Assembly (NCBI GenBank): GCA_900753305.1 | Contig: CAADYR010000088.1 | Span: 1-64,000 of the forward strand | DNA: 64,000 nt | Direction of reading: 5' to 3' | Source: Lachnospiraceae bacterium | GTDB lineage: Bacteria; Bacillota; Clostridia; Lachnospirales; Lachnospiraceae | In this document: piece by piece, positions 43,862-52,216 of the stretch | Layout of the letters: every line of letters starts with the position of its first letter | Numbering within the stretch: position 1 is the first letter of the stretch | The notes under the pieces: generated by a model | What the model saw: only the letters and a program-made list of their open reading frames with translations | Told to the model about the DNA's origin: nothing | Databases searched by the model: none | Position numbers and translations under genes: made by a program

Positions 43862-45515
43862 AAGATTACTAATGATGAGTATACTGGTAATTGCCCTGTG
43901 CGGCAGTGCTTTGACAGTGTTTGCAGAAGAAACGAGCAGTTCTTCAACTACTCAAAGTGCTTCCGCTGAGGAAAGAAATAAGGTCAGAGGACAATTAAAT
44001 CGCTACTATACAGATTTAAAGGCAATGTATGATATTCCGGATGAAAATATCAAGAAAATGGATAAAATGTACAATACGGCAATGTCATACATGAATTATG
44101 CAGACATGACGGTTTCTGAACTCTCTTCTTATGAATCTGCGGTAGAAGGGTATTTAAAGGAGATTGCGGGTAAGAATACATCAGATACTGATAAATTTCT
44201 GATGTTATCCAACGAAGTACCTATCACAGATGCCAAGTATGGAGAAAGTGCATATGTTGTTCTGTCTCTGATCAATCTGGGTAAAACAGATATCACAGAT
44301 GTTGTAGTAACGCCGGCGGTATCTAACGATAAAACAAAATGGCCTTTTGACATTAATCAGGCATATGATGCACAGACCATCCAGATCATACAGGCTGCAG
44401 ATAATACGGAGGATGCCTATAACAAACGCATGGATATCGGCTGGAATTTTATGGTACGCCAGGATGTATTAACAGGTTGTTATCCATTGACTTTTCATGC
44501 TACGTATTATCAGAATGGCTCAGCGGTCAGCACAGATATTACAACGTACATTAATGTAAAAGGATCTAATCCGAAGAATTTACTGGTTCCCGATGATAAA
44601 CAACTCTCTGCTAATCCACGTATTGTTGTAACAGGCTTTACAACAGATCCGGAGACTGTATATGCAGGCAGCGTATTTAATTTAACAATAAGTGTGAAGA
44701 ATACTTCAACCGAAACAACAGTAAGTAATGTTTTATTTGATCTGGAAGCCACAGTAGAGGGGTCTACCACTGTTGCATCTTATTCGGCATTTTTACCCAC
44801 TTCCGGATCCAGTTCTGTTTATACAGATCACATTGCACCTGGTGAAACATATCAGATGAATATTGAAATGGAAGCCAAATCTGATCTGGCGCAGAAGCCA
44901 TATGTTCTTACTGTTAATATGAAATATGATACGGATGAAGAAATCAACAAAACAGATACTGCTAATGTATCCATTCCTGTTAAACAGGAGGCTAAAATGG
45001 ATACAGGTACAGCAGAAATTATGCCTGAATCTATTGCTGTAGGGGAACAGTCCAATATCATGTTCAGTGTATTCAATACAGGCAAGACAACTTTATATAA
45101 TGTAAAAGTTACCTATGAATCTGATGCAATTGACAGTGGCATTTCCTATCTCGGTAATCTGGACCCGGGTGCTACAGGTAATGTTGATTCTATGGTAACC
45201 GGTATTGCACAGGATGATGGATCAGGAACAATCACGGCGGTTGTGACATATGAAGATGAATCAGGCAATGAGACGCGATATGAGAAGGAATTAAATCTAT
45301 CCGTATATGAAGACGTGGTGGATGATAATTATACGGATGATACATACATAGAACCGGAACCTGAACAGAACACAGGACTTCCAATTGGTGCGATCATTGG
45401 AATCGTGGCTGCTGTTATTGTTATCATTGTTGTAGTTATTATTATAATTAAAAAGAAAAAGGCAAAGAAACATAAGGAAGAAATGGCATTACTGGATGAT
45501 GAGGATGATGTATAA
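43839..45515 (+). CDS. Membrane-anchored extracellular CARDB/COG1361-like protein
   Basis: This 558-residue protein has a signal peptide (MRMKRTIKRLLMMSILVIALCGSALTVFA region, residues 1-30) and a helical segment. Several immunoglobulin-like domains of the COG1361/CARDB type follow (VYAGSVFNLTISVKNTS and IAVGEQSNIMFSVFNTGKTT). One C-terminal membrane helix (PIGAIIGIVAAVIVIIVVVI) and a basic/acidic tail end the protein. It lies between the ATPase and the permease of an ABC system, overlapping both genes, so it is probably the extracytoplasmic partner of that transporter. The substrate is unknown. Confidence 0.8.
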   Translation: MRMKRTIKRLLMMSILVIALCGSALTVFAEETSSSSTTQSASAEERNKVRGQLNRYYTDLKAMYDIPDENIKKMDKMYNTAMSYMNYADMTVSELSSYESAVEGYLKEIAGKNTSDTDKFLMLSNEVPITDAKYGESAYVVLSLINLGKTDITDVVVTPAVSNDKTKWPFDINQAYDAQTIQIIQAADNTEDAYNKRMDIGWNFMVRQDVLTGCYPLTFHATYYQNGSAVSTDITTYINVKGSNPKNLLVPDDKQLSANPRIVVTGFTTDPETVYAGSVFNLTISVKNTSTETTVSNVLFDLEATVEGSTTVASYSAFLPTSGSSSVYTDHIAPGETYQMNIEMEAKSDLAQKPYVLTVNMKYDTDEEINKTDTANVSIPVKQEAKMDTGTAEIMPESIAVGEQSNIMFSVFNTGKTTLYNVKVTYESDAIDSGISYLGNLDPGATGNVDSMVTGIAQDDGSGTITAVVTYEDESGNETRYEKELNLSVYEDVVDDNYTDDTYIEPEPEQNTGLPIGAIIGIVAAVIVIIVVVIIIIKKKKAKKHKEEMALLDDEDDV

Positions 45516-46879
45516 TGAAGTTTTCTGATTTATTGCTCATGAGCATTTCTAATCTCTGGAAAAGAAAACTCAGAACGGTACTGACGGTACTTGGCGTTGT
45601 AATTGGTATTACTTCGATTGTTGTCATGGTGGCACTTGGTAATGGATTAAAGGAATCCATGCTGGAAAATATAACCAGTTATTCCTCTATTACTCAGATA
45701 GAAGTATCAAGTGGCAGGTCATGGAATGCCAGCAGCAGTTCACAGACTGAGGAAATGTTGCTCAATGATGGATTGATAAATAATTTAAAATCCATGGAAC
45801 ATGTAACAGATGTATATCCCCAACTGTCTGTATCTGTAATTGCAAAGTCAGGCAAGTATATGTCTTACATGGATATATGCGGTATGACACAGGAAGGACT
45901 TGCGAGTCTTGACCTTCCTGTTGCCGAGGGTACGCTTCCCAAGAATAATGGAGAGTTCAAATTATTCTATGGAAGCAGTGTACTGACTAACTTTTATGAA
46001 GAAAAGACAAATAATTATCCCTATTGGGATAAAGGAGAATTACCGGATATTGACCTTATGAAGAACCCGATGTTTATTATCTTTGATACAGATGCATATT
46101 GGAGTTCGCAAAATTCGGATGGTGGCAGTGCCACAAAACCACCTAAGAAATATCTGGTAGAAGCCAGTGGTGTCATGGCGGGAGAGGCTAATGAATGGAC
46201 AAATAACAGCAGTAGCGTATTTTGTGATATAGATGCTCTTAAGACACAGTTGAAACGTGTATTCAAGAGAAATGTAATTCCGGGTCAGCCTACCAGAAAA
46301 AATGGAAAGCCATATAATGAATTATTCTATACAAAGCTGATCGTTCAGGTAGATGATATGGAGAATGTTCAGGCACTCACACAAATGCTGCAGGATGAAG
46401 GTTATAATGCATACAGTGATGCAGAGTGGATTCAGTCCGAAACAGAACAGATGAATACGATTCAGTTGGTTTTGGGGGCAATTGGTGCTGTTTCCTTGCT
46501 GGTAGCGGCAATTGGCATTACAAATACAATGATGATGTCTATTTATGAAAGAACCAAAGAAATCGGTGTTATGAAAGTATTAGGATGTGATATTCGCAAT
46601 ATTCAGTCATTGTTTCTGCTGGAAGCCGGTTTTATTGGCTTTATCGGAGGTCTGATCGGATTAGCGTTCAGCTATGGAATTGGTGCGATCATTAACCATC
46701 TGCTGGCAGCCAGCGATATGGGAGCGCAGATGGGAATGAGTGGCGGAATATGCAGAATTCCGCCGTGGCTATCTCCATTAGCGGTTATATTTGCTATTTT
46801 AATTGGTATGATAGCAGGATTTCTGCCGTCATTGCGTGCTATGAGATTAAGCCCTCTGGCAGCGATCAGAAATGAATAA
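45515..46879 (+). CDS. MacB-type ABC transporter permease (FtsX domain)
   Basis: This 454-residue permease has one N-terminal membrane helix (VLTVLGVVIGITSIVVMVALG), a large extracytoplasmic MacB-core domain (about 45-305) and three C-terminal helices forming the FtsX domain (from IQLVLGAIGAVSLLVAAIGI to the LSPLAAIRNE end). The start overlaps the preceding stop by one base (TAATG). Together with the ATPase it forms a mechanotransmission-type ABC system, usually for lipoprotein, peptide or antibiotic efflux. What it exports here is unknown. Confidence 0.92.
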   Translation: MKFSDLLLMSISNLWKRKLRTVLTVLGVVIGITSIVVMVALGNGLKESMLENITSYSSITQIEVSSGRSWNASSSSQTEEMLLNDGLINNLKSMEHVTDVYPQLSVSVIAKSGKYMSYMDICGMTQEGLASLDLPVAEGTLPKNNGEFKLFYGSSVLTNFYEEKTNNYPYWDKGELPDIDLMKNPMFIIFDTDAYWSSQNSDGGSATKPPKKYLVEASGVMAGEANEWTNNSSSVFCDIDALKTQLKRVFKRNVIPGQPTRKNGKPYNELFYTKLIVQVDDMENVQALTQMLQDEGYNAYSDAEWIQSETEQMNTIQLVLGAIGAVSLLVAAIGITNTMMMSIYERTKEIGVMKVLGCDIRNIQSLFLLEAGFIGFIGGLIGLAFSYGIGAIINHLLAASDMGAQMGMSGGICRIPPWLSPLAVIFAILIGMIAGFLPSLRAMRLSPLAAIRNE

Positions 46880-46892
46880 TAGAAAGAGAAGA

Positions 46893-46930
46893 TGCCAATA
46901 TAGTGTAATGCTATATTGGTATTTTTTTTA
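46893..46930 (+). terminator. Terminator of the ABC operon
   Basis: CCAATATAG (46895-46903) pairs perfectly with CTATATTGG (46911-46919), followed by eight T (46922-46929). Confidence 0.9.
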
Positions 46931-46977
46931 TTTTATACAATAAAATAGTAGGAAGAAAAGATAAGGAACCATAAAAC

Positions 46978-47883
46978 ATGCAAATGGCAGCACTCTATCT
47001 CAGGCTTAGTAAGGAAGATATGGAGAAAGAACAGAACACTCACAGCAGAAGTATTGAGAATCAGAAAGAAATATTAGAAAAATATGCGTCCTTACATAGT
47101 TTTATGATATATAAGCTTTATACAGATGATGATTATTCAGGATTATATTTTGAACGACCTGCATTTTCTGAAATGTTAGAGGATGCGCAGAATCATAAAT
47201 TTACGGTTATTTTAGCCAAATCCCAGTCCAGACTTTCAAGAAATATGGAACATACAGAGTATTTGCTTCACGATTTGTTCCCTTTGCTTGGAATACGGTT
47301 CATCGGAGTGGTAGATGGAGTTGATACTGCTCAAAAATATGGTAAAAAGGCAAGACAGATCAATGCTCTTGTAAATGAATGGTATTGTGAAGACCTGTCA
47401 GAGAATATCAGGGCAGTATACCGGAGAAAAATGGAAGAAGGAGAATATTTAGGGGCATATGCCCCATATGGATATCAAAAAAGTAATACGATTCCACACA
47501 GACTGATCGTAGATGAACAGGCAGCATACTGGGTAAAGCAGATTTACGAGTGGTATGTACAGGGACACAGCCCTAAAAGTATTTGCAATAAACTGGAGCA
47601 GGCATCAGTTGTTAATCCCAAAAGTTATCGTACGGGAAAACAACCAATCGATTGCTGCTGGAGCGAATCTACAATAAAAAAGATACTTGCAAATGAGACA
47701 TACACAGGTGCGGTAATACAGGGGAAGAGTAGGAGAAGAAGTTTTAAAGATAAGACCCTACAATATTTGCCGCAAAGTGAATGGATAGTAGTGAGAGGAA
47801 AACATGAGGCGATTATTTCTCTGGAATTATTTCAGAAAGCAGAAAGAATGCGGAGAATAAAAAGATATGGAAGGTTCTGCTGA
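46978..47883 (+). CDS. Short large-serine-type recombinase
   Basis: This 301-residue recombinase has an N-terminal resolvase domain (YLRLSKED with probable catalytic Ser11, and the QSRLSRN segment) and a following recombinase DNA-binding domain (APYGYQKSN to ANETYTGAVIQGK). It ends at GRFC, before the zinc-ribbon and coiled-coil domain that brings large serine integrases to 450-550 residues. The stop lies 11 bp before the crossover point, so the whole gene is in the element. The active-site domain looks intact. It is the obvious candidate to insert and excise the element. The missing C-terminal part could affect control of direction, or the protein may be a decayed form. Confidence 0.88.
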   Translation: MQMAALYLRLSKEDMEKEQNTHSRSIENQKEILEKYASLHSFMIYKLYTDDDYSGLYFERPAFSEMLEDAQNHKFTVILAKSQSRLSRNMEHTEYLLHDLFPLLGIRFIGVVDGVDTAQKYGKKARQINALVNEWYCEDLSENIRAVYRRKMEEGEYLGAYAPYGYQKSNTIPHRLIVDEQAAYWVKQIYEWYVQGHSPKSICNKLEQASVVNPKSYRTGKQPIDCCWSESTIKKILANETYTGAVIQGKSRRRSFKDKTLQYLPQSEWIVVRGKHEAIISLELFQKAERMRRIKRYGRFC

Positions 47884-47889
47884 ACCTTA

Positions 47890-47900
47890 CACACATGTGT
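47890..47900. repeat. attR: Right junction repeat of the protease-interrupting element
   Basis: CACACATGTGT, identical to 41973-41983. CCTTACACA at 47885-47893 is element sequence and the TGTGTGTGG to its right belongs to the protease gene. Confidence 0.8.
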
Positions 47901-48667
47901 GTGGTATTCTTGCAGGAAATGGTAAATTATCTGATGGCAGATATCGTGGAATTGCGCCGGAATGTAATATATTATGCGGAAAGGTGTTGGATGAGAAAGG
48001 AGCAGGCAGTCTGAAAAATCTGTTAGCGGGGTTGCAATGGGTCATGGATCTGTTGGACAGTTATCCTATTCGCATTCTGAATATATCAATTGAGATGGAA
48101 CAGACCTCTGCTTTGAATCCGGATGAAGTAGAATTGCTGAGAAAATTTCTGCACTATTTCTGGGAGAGCAATATTGTGACCGTAGCAGCAGCAGGGAATA
48201 AAGGACCTGATCCAATGAGCATTTCGCCAATCAGTGAATCGTCTTACTGCATCTGCGTCGGATGCAATGATGGTGATTATGTAGGGATAGGAGGCAGGAC
48301 CTGTGCTGAGTATTCGGCGAGAGGACCTGCCAGCCCCAATCATCTCGAAGGTGGTGGCAACCCATTGAAGAAGCCGGATATTGTTGCACCGGGCACAGAT
48401 ATTATATCCTGTTGTAATAGGGTATATTGGAAACCACCATTGTGGAGACAGGCATATACAGCCAAGAGTGGAACATCCATGGCAACACCTCTTGTAAGTG
48501 GGGCCTGTGCACTTTGTATGCAAAAATATCCGAAAATAACGAATACGCAATTGCGAAGACTGCTTTTTCATTCAGCCAGGGATTTGGGAGAAAATTGGAA
48601 CACTCAGGGAGCAGGAATGATGCAGGTTGACAAAATGCTTGAAAACCTTACAAAAAAATATATTTAA
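47897..48667 (+). pseudogene. Subtilisin-like protease, C-terminal part (interrupted gene)
   Basis: About 255 codons continue the protease from CGILAGNG. They include the oxyanion Asn region AAAGNKG and the catalytic Ser in GTSMATP, which would be Ser264 in the rejoined 326-residue protein. An open frame extends back to an ATG at 47867 inside the recombinase gene, but that part is not protease sequence. No ribosome site of its own is evident. The reading frame is fully intact over 768 bp with no stop or frameshift, which argues that it is still under selection, as expected if the gene is rejoined at times. Confidence 0.88.
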
Positions 48668-48695
48668 AAAAATAATACTTTATTAAAATAAATCA

Positions 48696-48759
48696 TTGAC
48701 GTGTGCTGTATAAATGTATACAATGATACAAAAATACGTTTTCTGTATAAGCATGTATA
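48696..48759 (+). promoter_or_regulatory. Promoter and operator-like repeats of the citrate synthase operon
   Basis: TTGACG (48696-48701), a 17-bp spacer and TACAAT (48719-48724) form a strong promoter. TGTATA occurs at 48716-48721, 48744-48749 and 48754-48759, the first within the palindrome TGTATACA over the -10. These are candidate sites for the GntR regulator encoded in the operon. Confidence 0.6.
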
Positions 48760-48802
48760 AAAATACAGACTGACGAGTGGAGTTATGAAGGAGAAGATAG
48801 TA

Positions 48803-50239
48803 ATGGAAAAGAACGATTATTTTGAGAACCGACCTGTTACCCTGAATGGAAAGAACAATCTTCTTGAAATAGAAGAGCATATGTATACATTGCAGGACGT
48901 AGAGAAACCTAATACCTTCCGCAATATGTTCCCTTATGAAGAAATACCCAAAATTCCTTTTAATGACAGAGTTGTGCCGCATAACATGCCAAAGGATATC
49001 TGGATCACAGATACTACTTTCCGTGATGGACAGCAGTCCAGAGCACCATATTCCACTGAACAGATTGTGAAGATTTATGATTACTTACATAAATTAGGCG
49101 GTCCTAATGGCATGATCCGCCAGAGCGAGTTTTTCTTATATAGTAAGAAAGACAGAGATGCTGTTTATAAATGCCTGGAGCGAGGATATCAGTTCCCGGA
49201 AGTTACTTCCTGGATTCGTGCAAGTAAAGAAGACTTTAAACTGGTAAAAGAAATTGGAATGAAGCAGACAGGTATTCTGGTAAGTTGTTCTGATTATCAT
49301 ATTTTCTTAAAACTGAAAATGACAAGAAAACAGGCTATGGAACATTATCTGTCGGTGATCAGGGAATGTCTTGAGGAAGGAATCAGCCCAAGATGCCATC
49401 TGGAAGATATCACCAGGGCTGATATTTACGGATATGTAGTTCCTTTCTGTCTGGAACTTATGAAACTTGCTGAAGAATACAAAATCCCCATCGTAGTTCG
49501 TGCCTGCGATACTATGGGGTATGGTGTCAATTATCCGGGTGCCGTTATACCAAGAAGTGTTCCTGGTATCATCTATGCAATCCATACTCACGCAGGCGTA
49601 CCTCATGAATGGCTTGAGTGGCATGGACATAATGATTTCTATAAGGCAGTATCAAATTCCACTACGGCATGGCTGTATGGCTGTTCGGGAGTTAACACAT
49701 CATTATTTGGCATTGGAGAACGTACCGGTAATACGCCGCTGGAAGCTATGGTATTTGAGTATGCGCAGCTTAAAGGTACTTTAAATGGAATGGATACTAG
49801 AGTCATTACAGAACTTGCAGAATATTACGAAAAAGAAATCGGTTATCAGATTCCACCCAGAACACCTTTTGTTGGCAAAAACTTTAATGTTACCAGGGCA
49901 GGTATTCATGCAGACGGGCTGTTAAAGAATGAAGAGATTTACAATATTTTTGATACCGAGAAATTCCTGAATCGTCCGGTATTGTGCGCTGTGTCCAATA
50001 CATCAGGACTTGCAGGCATTGCACATTGGATCAATACATATTTCGGGTTAAAGGGCGAGGATAAGATAGCGAAAAATTCTGATCTGGTAGCATATGTAAA
50101 GGAATGGGTAGATAAGGAATATGAAGGCGGCAGAGTAACAGTGCTGACAGATGATGAGCTGTTACGTGTGATCGCAGAAGGCTGTGATAAGCTGAATGTG
50201 ACACTTGTTAAGACACCTCAGCCAGAACCACAGATTTAA
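48803..50239 (+). CDS. Isopropylmalate synthase-like acyltransferase, probable Re-type citrate synthase
   Basis: This protein of about 478 residues belongs to the HMG-CoA-lyase/isopropylmalate synthase superfamily. The first metal-binding and catalytic segment is WITDTTFRDGQQSR, and HTHAG and WHGHNDFYKA supply metal-binding His and Asn. The usual isopropylmalate synthase C-terminal regulatory domain is not evident. It forms an operon with a GntR regulator and icd, so citrate formation from oxaloacetate and acetyl-CoA is more likely than leucine synthesis. Several Clostridia use this Re-face enzyme in place of gltA. AAGGAG lies 9 nt before the ATG at 48803; an in-frame ATG at 48785 overlaps that site. 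Homocitrate or citramalate synthase is possible. Confidence 0.75.
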   Translation: MEKNDYFENRPVTLNGKNNLLEIEEHMYTLQDVEKPNTFRNMFPYEEIPKIPFNDRVVPHNMPKDIWITDTTFRDGQQSRAPYSTEQIVKIYDYLHKLGGPNGMIRQSEFFLYSKKDRDAVYKCLERGYQFPEVTSWIRASKEDFKLVKEIGMKQTGILVSCSDYHIFLKLKMTRKQAMEHYLSVIRECLEEGISPRCHLEDITRADIYGYVVPFCLELMKLAEEYKIPIVVRACDTMGYGVNYPGAVIPRSVPGIIYAIHTHAGVPHEWLEWHGHNDFYKAVSNSTTAWLYGCSGVNTSLFGIGERTGNTPLEAMVFEYAQLKGTLNGMDTRVITELAEYYEKEIGYQIPPRTPFVGKNFNVTRAGIHADGLLKNEEIYNIFDTEKFLNRPVLCAVSNTSGLAGIAHWINTYFGLKGEDKIAKNSDLVAYVKEWVDKEYEGGRVTVLTDDELLRVIAEGCDKLNVTLVKTPQPEPQI

Positions 50240-50250
50240 TGGAGGCATAT

Positions 50251-50934
50251 ATGGGTGAACATGATGTAAATCAGGAGGCGTCTGATAAATATTCACTGCG
50301 AGGCAGAGTATTTCAGAAACTCCGTGATGATATATTGAATGGACGATATCAGGAAAATGATGAACTGAAGGAATCAGCAATCGGCGATGAACTGGGAGTA
50401 AGCAGGACACCTGTTCGCGAGGCGTTCAGGCAACTGGAACTGGAGGGACTGATCCGTATTGTACCTAATAAAGGCGCATACGTTACAGGCATTACAACTA
50501 CAGATGTAGCTGATATTTATGAGATTCGTTCTCTGTTGGAAGGGCTGTGTGCACGTTGGGCAACAAAAAGGATTTCGACAGAGCAGATAGATGAAATGGA
50601 AGAGATCATACTGTTAAGTGAATTTCACCTTGCCAAAGGACATTATGAACAATTGACTGAACTGGACAACAGATTCCATGAATTATTATATGATGCCTGT
50701 GAAAGTAAAATTCTGATTCATTTACTGAAAAATTTCCATCAGTATGTACAAAAAGAGCGACAGCAGACCCTTTCTGATAAAGAAAGAAGTAGGGAAGCAG
50801 TTGCAGAACACAAAAGTATAGTTGAAGCGATGAAAGCAGGCAATGCGGAACTTGCAGAACAATTGGCAGATAAACATATTTGTAATGCATACAGAAATAT
50901 GGTAAAATGCGGATTAAGTGATGATAAAAACTAA
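50251..50934 (+). CDS. GntR-family regulator, FCD (FadR) type
   Basis: This 227-residue regulator has an N-terminal winged helix (KLRDDILNGRYQENDELKESA and GVSRTPVREAFRQLELEG) and a helical FCD ligand domain (EIRSLLEGLCARWATK, with later His residues that may bind metal). FCD domains usually sense organic acids. GGAGG lies 5 nt before the ATG at 50251, within a few bases of the upstream stop, so it is cotranscribed with the citrate synthase-like gene. It likely controls this operon through the TGTATA repeats at 48716-48759 in response to a dicarboxylic or tricarboxylic acid; that ligand is inferred. Confidence 0.9.
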   Translation: MGEHDVNQEASDKYSLRGRVFQKLRDDILNGRYQENDELKESAIGDELGVSRTPVREAFRQLELEGLIRIVPNKGAYVTGITTTDVADIYEIRSLLEGLCARWATKRISTEQIDEMEEIILLSEFHLAKGHYEQLTELDNRFHELLYDACESKILIHLLKNFHQYVQKERQQTLSDKERSREAVAEHKSIVEAMKAGNAELAEQLADKHICNAYRNMVKCGLSDDKN

Positions 50935-50965
50935 AACAGAATAAATGCAAAATGGAGGAGTATGT

Positions 50966-52174
50966 ATGGGAAAGATTCAAATGACGACACCACTTGTTGA
51001 GATGGACGGAGATGAAATGACAAGAATACTGTGGAAGATGATCAAGGATGAGCTTCTTCTGCCTTATATTGATCTGAAAACAGAGTACTATGATCTGGGT
51101 CTGGAATATCGTAATGAAACAAACGACCAGGTAACAGTAGATTCCGCAGAAGCAACCAAAAAGTATGGTGTTGCTGTAAAATGTGCAACGATCACACCTA
51201 ATGCAGCCAGAATGACAGAATATAATCTGAAAGAAATGTGGAAAAGCCCTAATGGTACGATCAGAGCCATGCTTGATGGTACAGTATTCCGTACTCCGAT
51301 TGTCGTAAAAGGCATTGAACCATGTGTAAAGAACTGGGAGAAACCGATCACACTTGCAAGACATGCCTATGGTGATGTTTACAAGAATACAGAAATCAAA
51401 GTTCCGGGACCAGGCAAGGCTGAACTGGTATTTACGGCAGAAGATGGCACAGAAATCCGTGAACTTATCCACAATTTTACCGGTTCAGGTATTATTCAGG
51501 GTATTCATAATACAGATAAATCCATAGCAAGTTTCGCACATGCATGTTTTAAATATGCATTGGATACCAGACAGGATCTGTGGTTTGCAACAAAAGATAC
51601 GATTTCCAAGAAGTATGACCATAATTTCAAAGACATTTTCCAGGAAATATATGATGCTGAATATGCTGATAAATTTAAAGAAGCAGGCATTGAATATTTT
51701 TATACATTAATTGATGATGCTGTTGCAAGAGTTATGAAAGCAAAAGGCGGATTTATCTGGGCATGTAAGAATTATGACGGAGATGTTATGAGTGATATGG
51801 TAAGCTCTGCATTTGGTTCACTTGCAATGATGACTTCTGTTCTGGTATCACCATCTGGCGTATATGAATATGAAGCAGCACATGGAACAGTTCAGAGACA
51901 TTACTATAAATATCTTAAAGGCGAAGAAACTTCTACAAACTCTGTAGCTACTATCTTTGCATGGACAGGTGCTTTGAGAAAGCGCGGCGAAATGGATAAG
52001 AATGCAGAATTAATGGCATTTGCTGATAAGCTGGAGAAAGCAACAATTGCGACAATTGAAAGCGGTAAGATGACCAAAGATTTAGCATTGATCACTTCAT
52101 TAAAAGATGTCACTGTATTGAACAGTGAGAACTTTATCAAGGCAATCCGTGAGACATTTGATGCAATGAAATAA
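50966..52174 (+). CDS. icd: Isocitrate dehydrogenase (NADP-type)
   Basis: This 402-residue enzyme decarboxylates isocitrate to 2-oxoglutarate. The segment begins MGKIQMTTPLVEMDGDEMTRI as in the dimeric type II family, with substrate residues in SPNGTIRAMLDGTVFR and the metal-binding DDAVARVMKAKGGFIWACKNYDGD segment. AGGAGT-type ribosome bases lie before the ATG at 50966; an earlier in-frame ATG at 50945 lies upstream of that site. With the Re-citrate synthase-like gene it supplies the oxidative branch to glutamate. Aconitase is not in the window. Confidence 0.96.
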   Translation: MGKIQMTTPLVEMDGDEMTRILWKMIKDELLLPYIDLKTEYYDLGLEYRNETNDQVTVDSAEATKKYGVAVKCATITPNAARMTEYNLKEMWKSPNGTIRAMLDGTVFRTPIVVKGIEPCVKNWEKPITLARHAYGDVYKNTEIKVPGPGKAELVFTAEDGTEIRELIHNFTGSGIIQGIHNTDKSIASFAHACFKYALDTRQDLWFATKDTISKKYDHNFKDIFQEIYDAEYADKFKEAGIEYFYTLIDDAVARVMKAKGGFIWACKNYDGDVMSDMVSSAFGSLAMMTSVLVSPSGVYEYEAAHGTVQRHYYKYLKGEETSTNSVATIFAWTGALRKRGEMDKNAELMAFADKLEKATIATIESGKMTKDLALITSLKDVTVLNSENFIKAIRETFDAMK

Positions 52175-52176
52175 AT

Positions 52177-52216
52177 AAAATGGGAAGCCCTTATTCGGAC
52201 AGGGCTTCCCATTTTT
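52177..52216. terminator. Bidirectional terminator between icd and the ABC-F gene
   Basis: AAAATGGGAAGCCC (52177-52190) pairs with GGGCTTCCCATTT (52202-52214), with A-rich and T-rich ends. It overlaps the 3' end of the reverse-strand gene. Confidence 0.85.

Larger units (their letters stand above)
41973..47900. mobile_element. 5.9-kb serine-recombinase element interrupting a protease gene
   Basis: The element is bounded by the 11-bp direct repeat CACACATGTGT (41973-41983 and 47890-47900). It carries an SH3-like secreted protein, an ABC ATPase, a membrane-anchored CARDB-like protein, a MacB-type permease and, at its right edge, a serine recombinase. Joining the flanks across one repeat copy gives a continuous subtilase frame (GHGTHV then CGILAGNG). 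The ends of the element carry TGTGTAAGG (41979-41987) and CCTTACACA (47885-47893), which would sit around a central CA in the circle. No transfer or replication genes are present. Confidence 0.85.

Noticed and set aside
41973..47900. The split protease as an assembly or sequencing artefact
   Set aside because: The exact 11-bp repeat at both junctions, the recombinase at the edge and the symmetric circle junction fit site-specific recombination better than a join error; read-level proof is still lacking.
50606..51472. Open frame of 288 codons opposite the GntR gene and icd
   Set aside because: It crosses the boundary of two well-supported genes, is rich in Cys, His, Phe and Tyr as antisense frames are, and shows no known domain.
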